12,401 bases of DNA, taken from NCBI GenBank assembly GCA_947074265.1, contig CAMTPD010000014.1, positions 1-12,401 of the forward strand. Reading direction: 5' to 3'. The DNA is from an uncultured Porphyromonadaceae bacterium. Its GTDB lineage: Bacteria; Bacteroidota; Bacteroidia; Bacteroidales; CAMTPD01. Under the pieces are notes generated by a model. That model saw only the letters and a list, made by a program, of their open reading frames with translations. It was not told where the DNA came from and made no database searches. Position 1 is the first letter of the stretch; every line of letters begins with the position of its first letter. Below, one piece after another: positions 6,616 through 12,401 of the stretch. The translations under genes and the position numbers were made by a program.

Positions 6616-8229
6616 ATGGACATTTTATTTTCATACATACTGAAAGTGTCGATTCTACTCACACTGTTTTATCTCTTCTTTAAGCTTTTGCTTAGCAAAG
6701 AGACATTTCACCAAGTGAACCGCTTTATGATTTTGTCGCTACTTATGTCGGCTTTTGCGCTGCCATTCGTTACCATTTCGCTCAGCGACACAAAGCATAT
6801 ACCATCTAGCATTGGCAAACTTTCTGAAATCATCAATGCTCCTACCGCAACAGAAGCATCAGTCGATTTCGAACAACAAACACAATCGAATAGCTCGATA
6901 CAAATGGATTTGTCAACACAAGAAGACAACCTCGACTATTCATATTGGTTTGTCATGATGATGCTGGCAATCTACGTTGCAGGCGTTCTTTACTCCATTT
7001 TGCGATTACTTTATGCTATTATCGCAATCAAAAGAACAATTGCGACCGGCACAAAGACAACGTATCAAGACTATACACTTGTTATTTTGCCGCGCTATAA
7101 TGCCCCCTCATGTTGGCGAAAGTATATTCTTATTTCGAAGCAAGACATAAAAGAATCGGCCCATGAAATACTGGCGCACGAGATAGCACATATCGAAAAG
7201 AAACATTCGTACGACATTCTACTATCTGAAATCGTTATCGCGCTGCAGTGGTTTAATCCCGCAGCGTACCTACTCAAACAAGAACTGCAAGCTATTCATG
7301 AATACGAAGCAGATCTCGAAGTGTTGAAGCAAGGATTCCAATCCAAAGCATATCAACTCTTATTAATCAAGAAAGCTGTTGGCACCAGCTCCTACACCTT
7401 GGCCAACAGTTTCAATCACAGTACACTCAAAAAACGAATTGCCATGATGCTAAAATCAAAGTCAAATCGATGGGCAATGATGAAGATTGGTCTCTTCATC
7501 CCGCTCACAGTCTCCATGCTTATCGTCTTTTCCCCTACGGGAAATGCTACCGATCTGCTTTCTGTTTCAGCAAACACAACTCCTGAAACATCCGAAGCTC
7601 TTTCATCATCTGTCCCTGACACTTCAATGCCTCTTTCTCAAGATAAAGAAGCAACAAAGGCAAAGCCTTCGGAAGAAGTATTGCTCGAGTATTTGGTACA
7701 AGGGATTTATAATTCAGAGATACTCAACAACCAAGATTACTATGGGAATATTTGGGCAGACTATACTGTAGACAGTGAAGGAAAAGTAAAAGTTACCCAA
7801 GTAGGAAACTCTAAGGCCAAGAATAATTTGCCCGAGTCCTATTTATCGGCAGTAGAAAAACTAATCAATAACACTCCGCTTTCAGTCGGGAAACTACTAA
7901 GAGATGACAAGCCATTCAGATACAGAGTATGGATCGAAGCAAACAAAAGCAAAAGACATGTGCTAGCTGTCAAGTATGATACACGTATATTCAACTTGAA
8001 CAAGCCGATTACAGACGTTAAGTATCGCTTGACACCACCGCCTCCTCCACCGCCAATACCAAGCAGTGCAAGCAAAGCGAAAAGTGAAGGTACACCTCCT
8101 CCTCCGCCGCCCCCTCCTGCACCGGCAAAAAAGAGTGAAGTAAGCCAAAGCAATACACTAGAGCAAACTTCATACACAAAAGCATTTAAGCATCAAACAG
8201 TGTGTCTGAGCAATAAACTGCAAAATTAG
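6616..8229 (+). CDS. M56/BlaR1-family membrane metalloprotease sensor, second copy, with polyproline tail
   Basis: This 537-residue paralogue of the preceding gene aligns without gaps through residue 240, including HEIAH at 188-192 and HEYEAD at 228-233. Residues about 208-300 are nearly the same in both (QWFNPAAYLLKQELQAIHEY, VGTSSYTLANSFNHS). Four membrane segments sit at equivalent places. The periplasmic part has diverged. A Ser/Thr/Pro-rich linker (about 310-350) leads to a TonB-C-like region (about 353-450; ADYTVDSEGKVK). A tail with seven and eight consecutive prolines (474-480, 494-501) follows and is absent from the first copy. The gene comes 41 bases after the first copy with no terminator between, so it is likely co-transcribed. 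Two sensors appear to serve one repressor. It ends in TAG, followed by a shared convergent terminator. Confidence 0.9.
   Translation: MDILFSYILKVSILLTLFYLFFKLLLSKETFHQVNRFMILSLLMSAFALPFVTISLSDTKHIPSSIGKLSEIINAPTATEASVDFEQQTQSNSSIQMDLSTQEDNLDYSYWFVMMMLAIYVAGVLYSILRLLYAIIAIKRTIATGTKTTYQDYTLVILPRYNAPSCWRKYILISKQDIKESAHEILAHEIAHIEKKHSYDILLSEIVIALQWFNPAAYLLKQELQAIHEYEADLEVLKQGFQSKAYQLLLIKKAVGTSSYTLANSFNHSTLKKRIAMMLKSKSNRWAMMKIGLFIPLTVSMLIVFSPTGNATDLLSVSANTTPETSEALSSSVPDTSMPLSQDKEATKAKPSEEVLLEYLVQGIYNSEILNNQDYYGNIWADYTVDSEGKVKVTQVGNSKAKNNLPESYLSAVEKLINNTPLSVGKLLRDDKPFRYRVWIEANKSKRHVLAVKYDTRIFNLNKPITDVKYRLTPPPPPPPIPSSASKAKSEGTPPPPPPPPAPAKKSEVSQSNTLEQTSYTKAFKHQTVCLSNKLQN
8035..8118 (+). repeat. Low-complexity proline-codon repeats
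   Basis: Runs of CCN codons at 8035-8055 and 8095-8118 encode seven and eight consecutive prolines in the second BlaR1-like protein. They are separated by a Ser/Ala/Lys-rich stretch. The opposite strand gives an apparent glycine-rich reading frame that is not a gene. Such runs can change length by slippage. Confidence 0.85.
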
Positions 8230-8271
8230 ACAACGACCTTACACCAACGTAGTTGTATCCATAAACAAAGA

Positions 8272-8318
8272 AAACCACCCTTTGCAGCTTCGATCGTCGA
8301 TAGCGCAAAAGGTGGTTT
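8272..8318. terminator. Bidirectional terminator between the blaR operon and the cupin lipoprotein gene
   Basis: AAACCACCCTTTGC (8272-8285) pairs with GCAAAAGGTGGTTT (8305-8318), with a single mismatch and an 18-19-base loop that can itself fold. It lies between convergent stop codons at 8229 and 8343. On the minus strand it is followed by a T-rich run; the plus-strand U-tract is weaker. Confidence 0.8.
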
Positions 8319-8342
8319 CATTTCATATCGTTTCGAAACAGA

Positions 8343-9101
8343 TTACATCTCTTCCGATTGTAGTTCTAGTTTCTTTGCTTTTAAAGGTTCCAATGCATCG
8401 ATAAACTCTACCGAAGGATTTGCGAAACGAAGTCCCGAACCATCGTGATAGTTACCCGTTTCAAGAACAACTGCCCCTGTAGGACCAGCCATCAAGAAGT
8501 GAGGAGTTTCGATTGCGGTAAGTGAAGCCGTATCACCAACTTGCATTGTAATAAAATTCTTTACCGTACGGAATTTTTCCTGACTCTGCGCCATTGCAGG
8601 AGGATTTGGTGTAGGTTCGCCGATACCGAAGTTATGAGCCGAACCATGCTCTACATACCAAGATTCCATTTTAGCAGGGAAAGAAGTTCCCATGTGCGTA
8701 TGCTCTACAATTGCTTGACTAGGCAATAGGTAGATGTTGTGCCCTACATATCCGGCAACTGGATTGTTTTGCCAGAATACACCAGCCATACCAACATTTT
8801 CAAAGTCTCCTTGGTTAAAGTCAGAGATAAACATATTCTCTTTCAAGAAGTCGTTGTATTCTACACCATAGTGTGCAAACATATCAAGGTAAGCTTGCAA
8901 TGCTACTTCTGGTTGGAATACACCATTTTTGTAATAATCTGCATTGGTATACTTCTTTTGGTAAGGAGCTTTTGTAGCCTGAGTAGTAGAACTACTTGCA
9001 GTGGCAGTGCATTCACTATTTCCTTTTGTACAACAACCGGTTAGCATAGCCGTACCAGTAGCCGCTACAAGCAGCGCTGAGGCCAACGTTCTTAATTTCA
9101 T
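8343..9101 (-). CDS. Cupin-fold lipoprotein of unknown substrate
   Basis: This 252-residue protein has a lipoprotein signal peptide ending in the lipobox LTGC (Cys23), so it is probably anchored to the inner or outer membrane. A Ser/Thr-rich linker (about 30-45) precedes the folded domain. The cupin metal site is visible. H134-x-H136 in VEHTHMG, Glu146, then six residues and Gly153 match the second half of cupin motif 1, with a longer H-to-E spacing than usual. ETPHFLMAGPTGAVVL around His201 fits motif 2. YHDGSGLRF (about 218-226) is another polar cluster. The catalysed reaction is not evident. Some single-domain cupins are sugar isomerases, which would fit a carbohydrate setting, but I cannot assign this. 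It is transcribed alone, convergent with the blaR operon. Confidence 0.8.
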   Translation of the reverse strand: MKLRTLASALLVAATGTAMLTGCCTKGNSECTATASSSTTQATKAPYQKKYTNADYYKNGVFQPEVALQAYLDMFAHYGVEYNDFLKENMFISDFNQGDFENVGMAGVFWQNNPVAGYVGHNIYLLPSQAIVEHTHMGTSFPAKMESWYVEHGSAHNFGIGEPTPNPPAMAQSQEKFRTVKNFITMQVGDTASLTAIETPHFLMAGPTGAVVLETGNYHDGSGLRFANPSVEFIDALEPLKAKKLELQSEEM

Positions 9102-9138
9102 GATTTGTAAATTATTATAGCAATGAATATTTGATCTC

Positions 9139-9146
9139 CAAAGATA
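9139..9146 (-). promoter_or_regulatory. -7 promoter element for the cupin lipoprotein gene
   Basis: The minus strand reads TATCTTTG, an exact TAnnTTTG match, 37 bases before the start codon. ATTG about 22 bases upstream (9172-9169) is a passable -33 box with slightly long spacing. Confidence 0.5.
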
Positions 9147-9186
9147 TTGTTTTTCTTATATTTAGAGACAATATTTAATCGTTTTA

Positions 9187-9217
9187 TTAGTGTGATTTAA
9201 AATTTTGATTACATTTG
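9187..9217 (+). promoter_or_regulatory. Bacteroidota-type promoter for the small secreted protein gene
   Basis: TTAG (9187-9190) and TACATTTG (9210-9217) are separated by 19 bases. The -7 element matches exactly and the -33 box has one mismatch. Transcription would begin near 9224, downstream of the in-frame ATG at 9205. This supports the later ATG at 9265 as the start. Confidence 0.5.
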
Positions 9218-9264
9218 AAAACTTTGAACCTTCTAAAATATTTGAAACCACTAATACTTCGATT

Positions 9265-9702
9265 ATGAAATCAGCGATCCTCTCTTTTGTATTTACAGTC
9301 ATTTGTCTTTGTTCTTCAAATGCACAAATTCAAAAAGATACGCTCACGCTTTCAATAGGAAACGGAGTCTCCTTTGAGTTTGCGGCACCGGACTCCGCCC
9401 TGGTCTATGCTTCGGTAGACTCAATAATTGAATCTGTCATCGCCCATATTGATACATTATCAGTCGAATCCCCTTTAATACAAGAGAATGAGAAGGAGCT
9501 ATTTCTATACATTAAGTCGCTCGACAAAAAAGAGCAAAAAGACTTTGTGAGAGAAACTCTTGCTGCAGCCATTACTGCCTCCTTCAAATCAACAAATGCT
9601 TCACTTATTCCCCTCATGCAATCTGCCATACAAAACGAAGGTCGCGACTCGGTCTTCAACATTGATTTTGCAGTAAAACCAGGAAAACCTCTTGAGGAAT
9701 AG
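9265..9702 (+). CDS. Small secreted protein of unknown function
   Basis: I do not recognise this 145-residue protein. The chosen ATG (9265) begins a clean signal peptide, MKSAILSFVFTVICLCSSNA, with cleavage expected after about residue 20. The upstream in-frame ATG at 9205 would put a polar stretch before the signal peptide and lies within the predicted promoter, so it is rejected. The mature part is mostly acidic and helical in look: IIESVIAHIDTL, a charged stretch ENEKELFLYIKSLDKKEQKD, then an Ala/Ser-rich helix. Cysteines occur only in the signal peptide. It is divergent from the cupin lipoprotein gene. Its TAG stop lies only 4 bases from the stop of the convergent esterase. Coding is supported by promoter, signal peptide and codon use typical of the neighbours. 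Confidence 0.72.
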   Translation: MKSAILSFVFTVICLCSSNAQIQKDTLTLSIGNGVSFEFAAPDSALVYASVDSIIESVIAHIDTLSVESPLIQENEKELFLYIKSLDKKEQKDFVRETLAAAITASFKSTNASLIPLMQSAIQNEGRDSVFNIDFAVKPGKPLEE

Positions 9703-9706
9703 CACC

Positions 9707-10567
9707 CTATTTACGCATTAATTCCAGCAGAAGCATTAGGCCGGGAATCTCCATGGTACCGTGGTCGAACCCTTGAAGTTCGAATAGTGGAATATTCTCG
9801 TTGCCTACCGCTTCGAGAATATTCTTCATGTGCAGATTCTCGGTATAGCGGGCGAGCAACTCTTTGTCCCTGTCGCCCGTTACCAAAATAAGCGGTGTTC
9901 CCATTTTGCGAGCGTGATAAATCGGAGCGAATGTATCAATGATCGGAATTTCACTCTTTAGGCCACGCTCTTTCCGTATCGTATAGTGCGTATTGGTTTG
10001 TCCGCTTAGCGGCACATACCCCGCCACTTGGTCGGCATCTACTCCATGCTTGGCAAGATAGGTCGTATCCATAGCCAACATCAACGTTAGGTAGCCACCG
10101 GCCGAATGTCCGGCTACAAACACGCGCTCCGGATCACCGCCAAAGGATTTGATATTTTGCAATGTCCAAGCCACGGCCTCGGCTGCATCCAGAATATAGT
10201 CGGGGTGATTGGCCTTCGGACTCAGCCTGTAGTTGGGAGCAACCACAGCAATACCCTTTTCGCGCAAGGCATTGGGCACCGTCTTATTTCCCGCCTCGAG
10301 TCCGCCGCCATGAAAATACACCACGGTGGCAACGTTTGTTTTACCCTCGGGATAGTACACATCCAGTTTGCATCGTTCCTTGCGATATGCATCGGTTTCG
10401 TTAGCAACGTACGGAATATCCGTTTCCATTTTATACGTTACTTGCGTCGATTTCCCTCCGCCTTCACTACAAACAATAGATACATCCGCCGGTAATGCTG
10501 CAAAAACAGATATGGAATACGTCGAAATCACAGCAGTAAAAATAAAACACAACACCTTCTTCTTCAT
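9707..10567 (-). CDS. Secreted alpha/beta-hydrolase esterase
   Basis: This 286-residue hydrolase has a signal peptide (about 1-24, ending VFAA), so it acts in the periplasm or outside. The catalytic elements of the hormone-sensitive-lipase/carboxylesterase-like group are in order: oxyanion motif HGGG (86-89), nucleophile Ser155 in GHSAGG, acid Asp232 or Asp234 in VTGDRD, and His269 in GFDHGTM. Such enzymes remove acetyl or feruloyl groups from hemicellulose or hydrolyse small esters. A role beside GH43 in xylan deacetylation is plausible but inferred. It stops with TAG 4 bases from the convergent small secreted gene, so its transcript must overlap that gene. It is downstream of the DUF1349 gene on the same strand, but a hairpin-rich gap of over 300 bases separates them. 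Confidence 0.88.
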   Translation of the reverse strand: MKKKVLCFIFTAVISTYSISVFAALPADVSIVCSEGGGKSTQVTYKMETDIPYVANETDAYRKERCKLDVYYPEGKTNVATVVYFHGGGLEAGNKTVPNALREKGIAVVAPNYRLSPKANHPDYILDAAEAVAWTLQNIKSFGGDPERVFVAGHSAGGYLTLMLAMDTTYLAKHGVDADQVAGYVPLSGQTNTHYTIRKERGLKSEIPIIDTFAPIYHARKMGTPLILVTGDRDKELLARYTENLHMKNILEAVGNENIPLFELQGFDHGTMEIPGLMLLLELMRK

Positions 10568-10894
10568 GGTTATTCATATTTAAGATCTGGCAACAAGGTA
10601 TATATAAAAAAACCGCAATGCAAGCTTTGAAAGCAAACATCACGGAGTTCATTTTTAAAGTATACGATGATCGAATCGTCAGGTCGGCACCTGACGATTT
10701 AAACATAGTGAAGAATGAATCGTCAGATGCCGACCTGACGATTCTGTTATCGTGAAGAGTAAATTGTTTGATGGGCATCGAACGATTCGAAACAAACGAA
10801 AAGCGTTTTGGCTCAATGCCATGTTTCCATCCGGACACTGTGACATGTACGAATCGATGTTGCATCGAACTAAAACGCTTCTTATCTAGTCGGC
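10568..10894. other. Intergenic region of 327 bases with palindromic repeats, no gene seen
   Basis: This gap lies between the esterase start and the DUF1349 stop. Frames crossing it show no recognisable protein, signal peptide or family motif, so I call no gene. It holds the double-hairpin element (10673-10744) and a further stretch rich in short direct and inverted repeats (10775-10880). A start-proximal promoter for the esterase is expected but no clear TAnnTTTG is present; TATATACCTTG on the minus strand near 10590-10600 is the nearest. Confidence 0.6.
10673..10744. repeat. Paired inverted hairpins, REP/BIME-like element
   Basis: Hairpin 1 (10674-10699) has perfect 11-bp arms AATCGTCAGGT/ACCTGACGATT around a CGGC loop. 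Hairpin 2 (10717-10744) has perfect 10-bp arms GAATCGTCAG/CTGACGATTC around an 8-base loop. Hairpin 2 reversed matches hairpin 1 at 26 of 28 bases, so the pair is itself an inverted repeat with a 16-base spacer. This is the form of REP-type or small MITE-like elements; it may also stop transcription from the DUF1349 gene. Confidence 0.75.
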
Positions 10895-11560
10895 TTAATG
10901 AGCTTGTTGTTTCTTTGCCCATTCGAGGCGACGCTGATCGGGCAATTGCTTCACTTCGAAATGCTCAAATATGGCTTCAAAGCCTGCACCATCGGGCGAA
11001 GCACCCATGATTCCTACCATCACCGGACAGTTGTCTTGCAACCAACAGGTGCGAAGCATGGTATATTTTTTATCGTCCAACGAGTAAAACACCTCTACGG
11101 CATCGAGACGTCTTACCGCCTTTATCCAAATAGATCGAGGCGCATCACTCAACTCCACCACACTCCAGTCGCTCGTTTTGTGCGTCACCACCGTACTCAC
11201 GTTTTGCTTTCCATCAACGTATTCGATACCGGCCTTAATCCAGTTTTCGTGGTCGACACGCAACATCAGTCCCATTTGGTCAAAGGTAGTCTTGTAGTTG
11301 CCCGTGATCTTTACTTTTGCTTCAAACTCACCTCCGTAAAGCGCATAGTAAAACGGAGCATCATCTACCGTAAAGCCGTAGTGCGAAATACGCCAGTAAT
11401 CGGTTTGAGCAGGCACTTGCATCACAAATTTAGACTTGTTGCTAATCTCCCATTTTGCCGGTTCGTTAAACCAGTTCATCTTTTCGAGCGATTGCGCCGT
11501 TGCTTGTTGGGCAAACAAACCACACAATGCGACTGCCGAAGCAGCTAAAAACTTTTTCAT
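10895..11560 (-). CDS. Secreted DUF1349 beta-sandwich protein
   Basis: This 221-residue exported protein has a signal peptide of about 23 residues ending ATAQ. The rest matches the DUF1349 (concanavalin-like beta-sandwich) family: WFNEPAKWEI, DYWRISHYGFTVDDAPFYY, KTTFDQMGLMLRVDHENWIKAG, DAPRSIWIKAVRRLDAVEVFYS and a terminal SPDGAGFEAIFEHFEV. Members may bind or help cleave carbohydrate but have no established catalytic site that I can point to. The start is set by AGGAGG at 11572-11567, 6 bases before this ATG. An ATG two codons upstream (11566) abuts the ribosome site with no spacing and is less likely. The fold resembles the C-terminal module of the GH43 protein, which hints at a shared carbohydrate role. 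It is divergent from the LuxR regulator. Confidence 0.85.
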   Translation of the reverse strand: MKKFLAASAVALCGLFAQQATAQSLEKMNWFNEPAKWEISNKSKFVMQVPAQTDYWRISHYGFTVDDAPFYYALYGGEFEAKVKITGNYKTTFDQMGLMLRVDHENWIKAGIEYVDGKQNVSTVVTHKTSDWSVVELSDAPRSIWIKAVRRLDAVEVFYSLDDKKYTMLRTCWLQDNCPVMVGIMGASPDGAGFEAIFEHFEVKQLPDQRRLEWAKKQQAH

Positions 11561-11566
11561 TGTCAT

Positions 11567-11572
11567 CCTCCT
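11567..11572 (-). promoter_or_regulatory. Strong Shine-Dalgarno sequence deciding the DUF1349 start
   Basis: AGGAGG on the minus strand lies 6 bases before the ATG at 11560 and directly abuts the alternative ATG at 11566, favouring the former. A full Shine-Dalgarno is uncommon in Bacteroidota; I saw no comparable site before the other genes. Confidence 0.7.
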
Positions 11573-11587
11573 ATTTTGAATTCATAT

Positions 11588-11630
11588 TATCTTTGATGCA
11601 AAGATCACACATTCGACCTTTCGGGTCAAT
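11588..11630. promoter_or_regulatory. Divergent promoter region with dyad ATCTTTG-ATG-CAAAGAT
   Basis: A perfect 7-bp dyad (11589-11605) supplies TATCTTTG on the plus strand (11588-11595, toward the LuxR gene) and GATCTTTG on the minus strand (11606-11599, toward DUF1349). The minus-strand copy has ATTG 20 bases upstream as a -33 box. A smaller dyad GACC-N5-GGTC follows at 11615-11627. The dyad could place two overlapping promoters or be a site for the adjacent regulator. Confidence 0.45.
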
Positions 11631-11656
11631 GGTGATAAATAACCATTTCGAATCAT

Positions 11657-12376
11657 ATGGATCAGATTATTCAACAACTCGAAGATAGTTTTGCGTCACA
11701 ACAACTCGCCGAAAAAGACAGCTCGACGATGCAGCTTGAGCAATGCCTGCAAGTAGTAAAGGCCTATGCAACCATCGAACATTGTGTCGCGGTTCTCTCA
11801 GATCTTACGGCCGACAAAAGTTACATCTACTCGGGGGCATTTGCCGACTATCTTGGCATCGAAAAACATCTTTCCTCACCGTTGGTGATCGAGTCGAAAT
11901 GGGAAGACGAGATCTATAGTAAGATACATCCCGACGATTTGTTTGAGCGTCACGTACTCGAACTACGCTTCTTTCATTTTCTCGAGCAGCTACCTTCCCA
12001 CGAGCGACTCTGCTACAATACATCGTGCCGCATACGAGCATTGAATCACAACGGCGAATATCAGCCGATCAATCACCGCACGCTTTATCTGCAAAACAAC
12101 GACAAAAACCGTTTGTGGCTGGCTTTGTGTTTGTATAATTTCAGCAACGATGCATCTCCGTTTATGGGTATTCAGGGGAAGATCATCAATAATAAAACCG
12201 GAGAGATCATTCCGATTGATCAATACGACAACTGCGCAGAAATTCTCTCCTCTCGTGAAAAGGAGATTTTGCAATGCGTGCGCGAAGGACTGCTCAGCAA
12301 GGAAATAGCCCTTCGCCTACACATCAGTATCAATACGGTAAACAGACATCGCCAAAATATCTTGGAGAAACTGGGC
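11657..12376 (+). CDS. PAS-LuxR family transcriptional regulator, C-terminus cut by adapter
   Basis: The frame is open from ATG 11657 to the window end, with 240 genuine codons before adapter sequence begins. The N-terminal region is polar and helical (1-50). Residues about 55-165 look like a PAS-type sensor (YIYSGAFADYLGIE, IHPDDL at 90-95). Residues about 195-240 form a LuxR/GerE helix-turn-helix: ILSSREKEILQCVREG, SKEIALRLHISINTVNRHR, NILEKLG. This gives a cytoplasmic DNA-binding regulator responding to an unknown ligand or partner. It lacks a receiver domain, so it is not a classical response regulator. The divergent arrangement suggests control of the DUF1349 and perhaps esterase genes. 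The last ten or so residues of the natural protein are missing. The in-frame RSEERRVG ending is adapter-derived and must not be annotated as protein. Confidence 0.88.
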
Positions 12377-12401
12377 AGATCGGAAGAGCGGCGTGTAGGG
12401 A
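12377..12401 (+). other. Illumina adapter sequence at the contig end (artefact)
   Basis: The final 25 bases begin AGATCGGAAGAGCG and continue CGTGTAGGGA. They match the TruSeq-type adapter complement except for one base (G for T at 12391). Read in frame it gives RSEERRVG, a well-known contaminant peptide in databases. The window therefore ends at an untrimmed read, not at biological sequence. Confidence 0.95.

Noticed and set aside
7839..8177. Glycine-rich reading frame on the minus strand
   Set aside because: It is the complement of the polyproline-coding repeats of the second BlaR1-like gene and has no signal or family pattern of its own.
5078..8229. Beta-lactam resistance operon
   Set aside because: The sensors lack a penicillin-binding domain with SxxK/SxN/KTG motifs and no beta-lactamase or PBP gene is present, so resistance cannot be claimed.
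9205..9264. Upstream ATG for the small secreted protein
   Set aside because: It overlaps the predicted -7 element and would place polar residues ahead of a well-formed signal peptide beginning at 9265.
10467..10922. Minus-strand frame of about 150 codons spanning the intergenic region
   Set aside because: It overlaps both flanking genes in another frame, runs through the hairpin element and shows no protein-like features.
10898..11548. Long plus-strand frame opposite the DUF1349 gene
   Set aside because: It lies entirely antisense to a gene with signal peptide, Shine-Dalgarno and family match; its translation is rich in His/Arg/Cys and looks like a shadow.

Overview
The window reads as Bacteroidota, most likely a Bacteroidales gut-type or polysaccharide-degrading bacterium. 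Several genes are preceded by the -7 element TAnnTTTG with a TTTG-like -33 box, which is typical of this phylum, and only one gene has a clear Shine-Dalgarno sequence. The protein families (GH43, M56/BlaR1 sensors with TonB-like tails, DUF1349, cupin lipoprotein) also fit. Genus cannot be fixed from sequence alone. The window looks like a whole short-read contig: its last 25 bases are Illumina adapter, so the right edge is an assembly artefact.

Layout. Positions 1-452 (-) hold most of a GNAT acetyltransferase, cut by the left edge and interrupted by an in-frame TGA. Divergent from it, 563-1462 (+) is a PfkB sugar kinase, also interrupted by an in-frame TGA, at a normally conserved glycine. 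A strong bidirectional hairpin terminator separates it from a convergent 12-TM MFS transporter (1569-2798, -) and a secreted GH43 glycosidase (2878-4458, -). These suggest uptake and breakdown of xylo- or arabino-saccharides, although no SusC/SusD pair is present.

From 4707 to 8229 (+) lies a BlaI/MecI repressor followed by two tandem M56/BlaR1 membrane metalloprotease sensors, apparently one operon. Two evenly spaced copies of AACTA-N7-TAGTT stand upstream and are good operator candidates. The two sensors share a conserved protease core but have diverged periplasmic, TonB-C-like domains, and the second has a polyproline tail. In this family the sensor detects an envelope signal, cleaves the repressor and derepresses the operon. 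No beta-lactamase gene is visible, so the output may be something else.

Positions 8343-9101 (-) encode a cupin lipoprotein and 9265-9702 (+) a small secreted protein of unknown function. Then come a secreted alpha/beta-hydrolase (9707-10567, -), a 327-base intergenic region with a two-hairpin inverted repeat element, a secreted DUF1349 beta-sandwich protein (10895-11560, -), and a divergent PAS-LuxR regulator running into the adapter (11657-12376, +). The regulator may control the DUF1349/esterase genes through a dyad in the shared promoter region.

No RNA genes, CRISPR arrays, insertion sequences or phage genes were recognised.
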